Below, in pieces: positions 56,405 to 64,000 of a stretch of DNA of 64,000 nt; within the stretch, counting starts at the first letter, position 1; each line of letters opens with the position of its first letter. The notes beneath the pieces are model-generated. The model saw only the letters and a list, made by a program, of their open reading frames with translations. It was not told the DNA's origin and did not search any database. Made by a program: the position numbers and the translations under genes. The stretch comes from Atriophallophorus winterbourni (Eukaryota; Platyhelminthes; Trematoda; Plagiorchiida; Microphallidae), in NCBI GenBank assembly GCA_013407085.1, contig JACCGJ010002638.1, positions 1 through 64,000 of the forward strand. Direction: 5' to 3'.

Positions 56405-57720
56405 CAGCATGCAGCTCACTGAATGTACAAAACGCATTCCAAATTCGGGCACAATAGTAGCTAGCTTGTTTAGTATCGCTTGTGCATCTGTGTACGAATC
56501 GAAGATCAGAACTATATCATCAGCATATTCTAAGTCGAGAAGCTTGCCGTCTGATATTCTGTGAACTCCAAAAGGTGGGCTCCTTCGTTGCATAATTCCA
56601 TGATGGCATCAATTACAAAATTGAAAAAAATGGAGAATTGAGTCATCCTTATCAGACGCTACTTGTGGTGTGGTATTTGGGTGAGAGGTTGTTGTAAATC
56701 CTAACGTATTCAGATGCATGAGCATAAAGTGCACGCAGTATGTTGACACTTTTACGGAACGCCTTTGCACAGGACATTCCGATCGACTGAATCAAATGCT
56801 CCTTTGAAGTCTAAAAAGGTGACTATTGTCGGCTGTCAATAAGTGTGCCGCAGTTCTAAGATCCTTCGAATAGTTAAAATGTGGTCGACATAGCCTCTGC
56901 CAGGCCGGAAGCCAGATTGCTGCTCTCGTATCTGTGATTCCATATGTGATCTTAATCTTCGAAGACCTATGGACGCTAATGATCTCGTAATGATGGGATT
57001 GGGACTTATCCCACGGTGATTAGAGCATGAGCTCCGCACACTTTTGAATATTGGTATGATAACCGATTCTCCCCAACTCTGAGAGACGGATTCTGACAAC
57101 CACACTTCACGGAGGACATCGCCTAATGCGCTTATTAGGACTTGGCAACCTTCTTTGAACAAAACAGGCGGTATGCCATGGGGGGCAGCAGCTTTAAATC
57201 GTTTCATGGATTCGAGACATGCTTTAATTTCTAAATCACAAGGGGGATCCATGCTAACAGACCAAGAATCACACTGCATCAAATGAAGAAATGATTCTGT
57301 TACAGGTGGCCAGCTGAATTGTTCTTCAAAATGTTAGGCCCAGCGTGGGAGGCGGTGATTCTTATTCGTTTAATTCAGCGATTGTCTCACTCACTCCTTT
57401 GTTCGTAGGACCCGTCGATCGAATAAGTTGGAAGAGTTTTCGCACGTTACCTGCATTATTTGCTATTTCCATTTGCTCGACATTATTTAGCCGTCACTTT
57501 TCTTTATCTAGTCTTAAGCTCCGCTTACGTTCATCCCTTACGCGTCTACGCTCTGTATTGTGTCCAGGACCATGAGGTATTTGACATCGCTGGTGAAGAA
57601 TTTCTATAGAGCGCTTTGAAATCCCGTGGGACTTTGGGGTTGATTGTGTAGTCTCAGAGGCTGTTATATGGCGGCTCTCATAATCCCTGCTATCTTGTTC
57701 CACCTTTCATCGGCAGTTGC
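56405..57720 (-). mobile_element. RTE-like retrotransposon fragment interrupted by the 130-bp repeat
   Basis: Right to left: linker with LIRSTGPTNKGVSETIAELN (about 57,430-57,370), DPPCDLEIKACLESMKRFKA and APHGIPPVLFKEGCQVLI (57,282-57,130), SWGESVIIPIFKSVRSSCSN, EQQSGFRPGRGYVDHILTIR, then a damaged stretch and LEYADDIVLIFDSYTDAQAI (56,530-56,470). The protein is cut near 56,420, where the repeat unit begins, so the C-terminus is missing. Confidence 0.85.
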
Positions 57721-58043
57721 ACACAGAGCAACTGGGAGTGAGTTACCTAAGTTGGTCCTATAAATTTCTTGAACTGTAGGCTTAGAGAATCTTTCAACCA
57801 CAATGCGTTTCCCTTCTGCACCGATGCCAGATCATCATCTTTTTAAAGCGGGATGTTTTTATACTCCGCATGTTGGTGTATCAGTCTAAATTCTCCAAAC
57901 AGTAAACGTTTTAAGTTTTGCAAAGTCCGTTCTCCTCTATTCAGGACAATTGTGTTTGATCTTTAAGCGTCACCCACTTTCTCCGCGTTCTTTGAGTTCC
58001 AATTCTTTATTTCTAACGTAAATCGCTTGCTTGGTATTTTCAG

Positions 58044-58507
58044 GTTATAACCATGGAAGCCGATCCGGATGGTCTTTTTGTGATTGACAAAAGCAGTTCT
58101 TTCAGGTAAACGTGTATTATGGATGCCTGATTTGTTTTAGTTCTTATTCGCACAGCATCATTTATGATCCCAAAAATGAAACTGTGTTGGGCGATGATAG
58201 TCCTCCAGCAGAGGAGCCTAAATCTTTTATGCAACGACCTCGTAGGCCGATAACCGGTAAACGGTATCACGAAGTTGATGACACTTCACATTTTCAACCC
58301 GGTCGTATTTCGTACGTTTCAATTGTCTTTTGACTATTTCCAGGGACGAACTTCGTACAGCTATGAATTTGAAACCACATGAACTTCCTATACATGTCTA
58401 TCGAATGCGTACCCTTGGTTATCCTCCAGGTTGGCTTAGAAAAGCTAGGGTGGGAGATGACTTGGTTATGTTCGATTCCGTTTATGCATTAGCTGAAAAT
58501 TCTGACG
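58044..58507 (+). CDS. ZCCHC8: ZCCHC8-like protein, PSP-domain exons (partial gene)
   Basis: Three exons, 58,044-58,105, 58,141-58,311 and 58,344-58,507, separated by introns of 35 and 32 bp with GT-AG ends and consistent phase. The joined frame gives SIIYDPKNETVLGDDSPPAE, RPITGKRYHEVDDTSHFQPG, ISDELRTAMNLK, HELPIHVYRMRTLGYPPGWL and RKARVGDDLVMFDSV. This is the PSP domain of ZCCHC8, the scaffold of the nuclear exosome targeting (NEXT) complex; the RYH..FxPG lead-in separates it from SF3B2. The zinc knuckle expected upstream was not found, so more exons lie outside or between repeats. An ATG in good context (58,053) could be internal. Confidence 0.82.
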
Positions 58508-59018
58508 GTAATACAAAAAATAATTTCAATTTTGATGCCCCTTTTGCATTATTATTATCTGTATTTAATAATTGCATAGGTTGGTTGGTTTCATCGTTTT
58601 GATACCGCTTGCTCAGTAGTCGTCTCTTTGCAAGCCCTTTGGTCGTACTTCTATACTTTACGCTTATTGTAGTAACTGGTATTCAGGTTTCTAATACCGT
58701 CTGCTATCTGCAACCTGTGAACAAAATTATGATAGAATAAATCATTGACAGTTCGCCTTTACTATTAGGCAATCACGCTTCTCGCAAACTAAAATTGTGT
58801 TGCAAACTCGAGCAATATTTCCAACCAGTTTTCACCGATCATCGTCACCATTTGGGTTTACTTGCGTTCTTTTACGATGGTTAACGATATTTAATTCCCC
58901 CGCAATTTGGCAGTTCCAAAAGTTACGCATGTTGTTCGAGACGTCATTGCTCTTTGCCTTGAAGTGAAAATCGACCGTACGTTTTGACGATATCTTTGTT
59001 CCACACTTTTTTTCACAG

Positions 59019-59105
59019 GCAAGATTAGACTTAATTCGATAGGTATGCTTTACCGCCGATTTGATACTCCGCGTGCTTATTGACGTGGACTGTGGCGAGA
59101 AAGAG
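59019..59105 (+). CDS. Possible next ZCCHC8 exon (tentative)
   Basis: Acceptor TTTTTTTCACAG gives the right phase after 58,507 and would encode GKIRLNSIGMLYRRFDTPRA before a stop. The family has a conserved YPGFN.P motif here, so a frame error in this stretch is possible. The nearby duplication edge (59,080-59,290) also looks error-rich. Confidence 0.25.
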
Positions 59106-59129
59106 AGACTGTTTTATCTATTGTGAACA

Positions 59130-59207
59130 AGTATATATTCAAATTTTTCTTCGGGTTGCATTTATTAAACAACATACAAAATGTATGAAATGGGAAATCG
59201 CTACAAC
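59130..59207 (-). repeat. Diverged LTR end, copy B
   Basis: Ends CGCTACA followed by ACAG exactly as at 48,684. Upstream of 59,130 the LTR similarity stops and ZCCHC8 flank begins; there is no gag or left LTR here. Confidence 0.7.
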
Positions 59208-59349
59208 AGTAATATTTTTTTTATGGTACTCCTGGTTTTCACCATTTTTAAGTATTTTGTAGCTTCGCTCAAGCATAGACTGTTCAGCAATGTCAGAAAT
59301 ACATGGTCTTATAAAGTATGAGGTTAAATCTAAAAATTATTTTAATGAT

Positions 59350-59846
59350 TATCCATTTATAACTCTGTTGTAGTGCCAGGTTACCTAGGGTTGGTCATGT
59401 TACATCAAAACCTTGTACTCGTAATATATTTACCTATATTTATTATACCTGTTTGGGCGTACTATAGCACCTTCTTAGTTTAAAAATAGTTATCCTTATT
59501 GTCTCAATTCAGATTTCTACCGTAAACAAAAGTCTAAAAAATTCGAAACACCTAAAATTTTATTTTTATGATTATCTATTTATAACTCTGCTGTAGTGTC
59601 AGGTTACCTAGGGTCCAGGTATGTCTCATCAAAGGCTGGGTCTTGTATCACATTTTTCTATACCTCATTTAGCATATTATTGCTTTCTCTTATACTTCAA
59701 AGAATAATTATAATCATTTACATGTTTCAATGTCTGCGGTAAACACATTTAACATATACAATTTCTAATCATCAAAAAAATACTTTTACGATTATCTGTT
59801 AACAACCGTGTATTAGTGTCAGGTTGCCTAGGGTACCTGAACATCA
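59350..59846. repeat. Degenerate 221-bp tandem repeat, copy B
   Basis: The counterpart of 48,830-49,325, with CAGGTTACCTAGGGT starts at 59,378, about 59,601 and 59,821. Confidence 0.75.
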
Positions 59847-60790
59847 ATATAACTTGATTATCTTTTCATAACTGTGCTTTACTTTTTTGCAAATTTTATA
59901 CTGATAACCTCTCACCTTGCTGGTGAAGAGAATGTTTCGTCCTATTCCAGTAAATCTACCTAAGAACTCGCAATTTCACTGACTTTAGGATTTCGCCATT
60001 GCTGTCAGATATCAGTGTGCCCCTTAACGTAACGGATTCAATGCAATCAGCGAACTGATCTTGCATCCAATGCCCCAGAATTCGTGGCAGTTTATTTTTT
60101 AACCAAGTGCCCAACCTCTGGCCCGGTACGAAATTAACGTAACCCGTTCCTCAATTCCCTATTTCGCAATACCCACTGTTTGATTTAAAACAATTTTAAT
60201 GTTTATATGTATGCTGTTTATTCATTTTTCTACAGCATAACAATATAATCCTTTGCTGTGTTTTCTTCGTACATTTGTTCTTATCGTCTTGTACTCTTCT
60301 TATTCTCTAGTCTAGATGATTGATCTGAATGAAATTTCATTTTTCGTGAATATTTTAAAACATTTTCCTACCCATATAGCATAGAATTTCCAATTTGGAA
60401 CGAAAAAATCATTTCTGCATTTTAAGTTCCGCAACTCATTTAATCTCATTATTTTGCTGTAGGCATTCTGAAAACTTGATCATGTATTTCAGGCATTGGT
60501 TCACAAATAATAAATTATTGTTATTATTATTATACACCCAAATGTGAAATAGTTCGTAGACTTTACTGTGTTGACAAAATTGTTTAGATAATTGCTAAGT
60601 TTCGAGCCAATAGATGGAGCAACTTCTCTACATTTGCAGCACCAGCAAAGCATTATGTACGACAATTATTCCAACGAAAGCATTATTAAATAGCTGTGGC
60701 TTTAGAGTTCACCTCAAGATGTTACGTTATTAATAGCCTTGGTAACGAATAAAACGCAAATCGACAAACCGGCTGCAGTAGCTCATCAAT

Positions 60791-62216
60791 TTTTCGAATG
60801 CGGCTGGCAGATCCCAGTTTCACTTCCCACCGTTCCACCCTCACCAGCCTCCATAGAAGACCATATAGCTCAGCTTACTGCAACAGTAGATGGACTTTTG
60901 CGATAGCTAACCGTATAATCTCAAACCTTTCACAAACCTTTGAGTGTTTCATTGACGGAGTCTTGCGTGGATTACTTTTCGTCTACACCTATATCGACGA
61001 CGTCCTCATTGCCAGTATCTCACCATCACCATCAAGTTTAACATCGTTTCCATGGGTGCGGTATTCTCACAAATCCTAGCCAAAGGCATTTGGGCGACTG
61101 CACTTTCGATATATTGGTTCATGTGGTCGACCATTAAGGAATACCCACTGTGTTCAAGTAACTTACCGCTACCCAAGTATAACAAATGTCAGACTCAATC
61201 GAAATGTTTGGGTTAAGTAAAATATTTCCGCAGTTTTATCCCTAACTGTGCTTGAATACTTCAACCCTTAACCAAAATACCACGTGTCAAAAAGCCTATC
61301 TTAAATTTTACACCTACAGCGTTATGTTAACTCGAAAGTATCAAAACCGTATTTGCAAAGACAGTTAAACTTCCACACATCAACCTTAGAACAGACAGTC
61401 CATTAATTCTCAATTCTGACGGCTCTCAAACTGCAGTTGGTGTCGTATTACGGCAGCTTGATAATGACCAGTTACAGCCTCTGTGTTTTCCTCGAAGCGT
61501 TTACCAACGAGCATATGAAATCGAGCACCACAGGTAGGTAGTTACTGGCAATTTACTTGTCTATCATATACTTTCACCAAATTTTAGATGTTCGGCATTT
61601 CACTGTCCTTATTAATCATAAACAATTGACATTAAAATAAAAAACTGGACCACAACTCACAACTCGCGATAACTTGAGCTTATTGGACTGTTTATTACAG
61701 ACATTCGTTATATCAAGATTACTGCCAATGCAGTGCATGCACAATAACAACATTGAAACCACTTTTTATGCCCTACCTGACCGTATTTCAGCCCAACATA
61801 CAAACGATGAAATAACACGTTGTCTTGAATACTCCTAGATGCAACTACGTGATGTCTTAATACCTGGCTGCAATCAACCTGTCACTTGTGATTTCATTAG
61901 TGTTGTTGCCCGTCAATTTGTCCAACTCTCTTTACGACGTCCACTTTTCGACGAAGTGCATGGTCTATCTCACACAAGCATTCGCGCTGTACTTAACATG
62001 ATCTGCACCTGATATGTTTGGCCGAAGATTAAACAAGACACCACGATTTGGGACTTAACTGCAGGCAAAGCAAGATACGCTAACATAATGTTGGCTCCTC
62101 GGGCAATTCACTCAATTTTTCTTATACATATTGACATTGTTAAACCCTACGCACCATCCTATGGATATAATTACATATCAACATGCATTGCCCGGTACAA
62201 ACGGTTTTGAGTAATC
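60791..62216 (+). mobile_element. Gypsy (CsRn1-like) pol remnant, copy B
   Basis: The same RT, RNase H and integrase pieces as 50,270-51,695, including YIDDVLIAS, with the same stops and frameshifts, so the decay predates the duplication. Confidence 0.85.
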
Positions 62217-62233
62217 GATGATTCAAAGATTCA

Positions 62234-62971
62234 AGGATTTATGGTTAACAAGTTAAAACTTCACAACAGCAAATGATTACGGTATGAATTAAAATGCGAA
62301 AAATATAATAGTATAAAAGGAATAAAGAATATCACAGTGCGAAGGTAGAGGTTCATTAGCCTTGGTGACGTTACCAGCGAGAAATTTCCAAATATTCATC
62401 GAAAGATAACCAACAATCGGTTGACCTGTCGATATATATTCTGGCAGTTAACCGCGCTCTTCAGGTTTCAACTTATTCATACTCGAAGATATTTTCCAAC
62501 GAGCTTTATTTCAAATTTGCAGTTCTACATCGACATGTCTAAGTAAAATGTTTGCTAAAGTGGAGCATCTTACTTTTCCGTGTTGAATGGCCGCCCAATT
62601 TGACACATATTCCAGATTCATTTAAAGTTTCTCACAATCATCTGCAGAACGGACTGGCGTCCAAATTTTCATATCGAAAAGGACCATTTTGGATTATATG
62701 ACGGGGGTTAATCGTATATGTATATTAGAAAAAGAAACGGGTCTAGCACGGAACCTTTTGAGACTCCGCTGGTGATTTTGAACTTTTTGGATAGCACTCC
62801 GTTTACTTTAACCCGGGCGTGGTGATCTGACAGGTTTTAGCAGAAGCATAAAAGGAGTTGTTCACTTAAGCCTAAACGTAATAGTTTCTAAAGAAGCAAA
62901 TGGTGATAGACTCTGTCAAAATCTTTAGAAATGTGCAGAAAAATCATTAGAAATGTGCAGAAAATATATCG
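62234..62971 (-). mobile_element. CR1 fragment, copy B
   Basis: The counterpart of 51,713-52,450 with identical disruptions. Confidence 0.75.
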
Positions 62972-63180
62972 AGAGCTCATCACACGCTGACCCCCAGGAA
63001 ATTGGTCACAGGCGTTACCAATTTTTCTCCCTAACCCTCTTTCTTTCCAAATTTCCTAGGTTACATTTATTGCTGACCGCGTGGAGAACAAGATAGTGCG
63101 ACTTGATACTAATTGCTCTGCCAGAATTGATCACATCACCTCAAAGGCACTACAAGCAGTCGCTGATATCCTGTGTGAAC

Positions 63181-64000
63181 CACTTTCCTTATATTTTTAG
63201 AGCCTTTGAATAATGCCGAAGTACTAGACTTCTGGGGAGGAGGAATAATAATACCAATGTTCGAAGGAAGAAACCGTCTTGATACAGGAAATTGTCGCCC
63301 AGTCACATTAAATCCCGTATTGTCAGCAATAATAGATTCAATGATTGCCGAAGATATAATTAGAAATTTCAAATCTCACTAATAGAGAACAGCATGTATT
63401 TCGCCGAGGTCAATCGCGAACCTCCAACTTACTCGAAGAAAACCAAAAATGTTTTGCGTTGTTTACGTGTTGGACTTCTACTACTTAGCCTTTTCCGAAT
63501 CCTTTATCAGAGTTCACCACACGGTACATATTTTTAAGCTACGTACTCCTGTAATCGGCTCCCAACACTTGACATGCATAGCTGCATGTCTGAGCTCCAG
63601 AACTCTAGGTTTACGAGTATGCGAGGTGCTTTCCGAATCCTTCTCAGCTGCATGTGGTGTACCTCAATGATCGGTTCATGGACGACGCCAATTTCCTCTA
63701 TTCATATAAGACATGTGTAAATGAATAATATCACTATTCTTTATGTTCGCTGATGACATCAAAATATGGCGCGATCTTTTCTGCCCCACGGCATTACTGA
63801 CTTTTATTCCTATTTGGATTCCCTTTATGCCTGGTCGGTCGAACAACTTGCCTTTTATTACTTGAAAATGTCGTTTACTCTGTATCCGAAAACAGGGTAA
63901 CCCTATCTATACATTTGGCAACACACCGGACATCGTTAACCCCCAATAGAGAGACTTTGGGATGTTAGTTCAGAACGGCCAATGATTTTCTGCTCAATGC
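63181..64000 (+). mobile_element. CR1 fragment, copy B (cut by window end)
   Basis: The counterpart of 52,660-53,479. It carries the scattered substitutions that begin after 63,490. Confidence 0.75.

Larger units (their letters stand above)
59130..64000. repeat. Large direct duplication, copy B (runs out of window)
   Basis: Matches copy A from within the inverted LTR piece onward. The first 150 bp, including the LTR end (59,130-59,207), differ from copy A by many small changes and indels, whereas the following kilobases are almost identical. Confidence 0.95.

Noticed and set aside
58580..58602. Short fourth exon of the ZCCHC8-like gene after a 72-bp intron
   Set aside because: It would add only a few residues before a stop. 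The 72-bp stretch is a multiple of three, so splicing cannot be inferred from phase.

Overview
The window looks like animal nuclear DNA from a flatworm, most probably a digenean trematode with schistosome-like features. The evidence is the mix of repeats and gene structure. There are many CR1-type and RTE-type non-LTR retrotransposon fragments, CsRn1-like and Boudicca/Gulliver-like Ty3/Gypsy fragments, and hammerhead-ribozyme-bearing repeats. One host gene has 32-35 bp micro-introns and another has kilobase introns full of transposon debris. The species assignment is inference; no rRNA, mitochondrial or diagnostic gene is present.

Region by region: 0.6-6.4 kb is a stack of broken retrotransposons (CR1 on both strands, RTE on the minus strand). 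From 26.5 kb down to 8.2 kb on the minus strand I assemble a ten-exon gene for a heterotrimeric G-protein alpha subunit closest to the Gs class. All exon phases fit (1656 nt, 551 codons plus stop), and all nucleotide-pocket motifs can be read. It carries an insert of roughly 190 residues between the NKxD motif and the last helices, a Ser in the DxGGQ motif and a shortened helical domain. Its introns hold CR1 and Gypsy pieces and at least four hammerhead-like repeats in both orientations. 27.9-30.3 kb is CR1 (minus), 34.4-36.6 kb a Gypsy pol (plus), 37.3-37.6 kb a Gypsy integrase (minus) and 37.6-39.5 kb CR1 plus an RTE-like tail (minus).

40.15-44.5 kb is the best-preserved element, a two-ORF CR1 on the minus strand with two nonsense codons, one frameshift, a 3' hairpin and a hexamer tail. 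44.8-47.5 kb is another CR1 (plus). 47.6-48.7 kb is an odd 1.08 kb unit: a Gypsy LTR, primer-binding site and gag, closed by an inverted LTR piece and flanked by a 4-bp repeat. From 48.6 kb to at least 53.5 kb the sequence recurs at 59.1-64.0 kb with an offset of 10,521 bp. It is nearly identical in the centre and diverged at both ends. Between the two copies lie a broken RTE element (56.4-57.7 kb) and exons of a ZCCHC8-like gene with a PSP domain (58.04-58.51 kb, plus).

Two host genes are supported (G-alpha and ZCCHC8-like). Nearly everything else recognisable is retrotransposon-derived and mostly dead.
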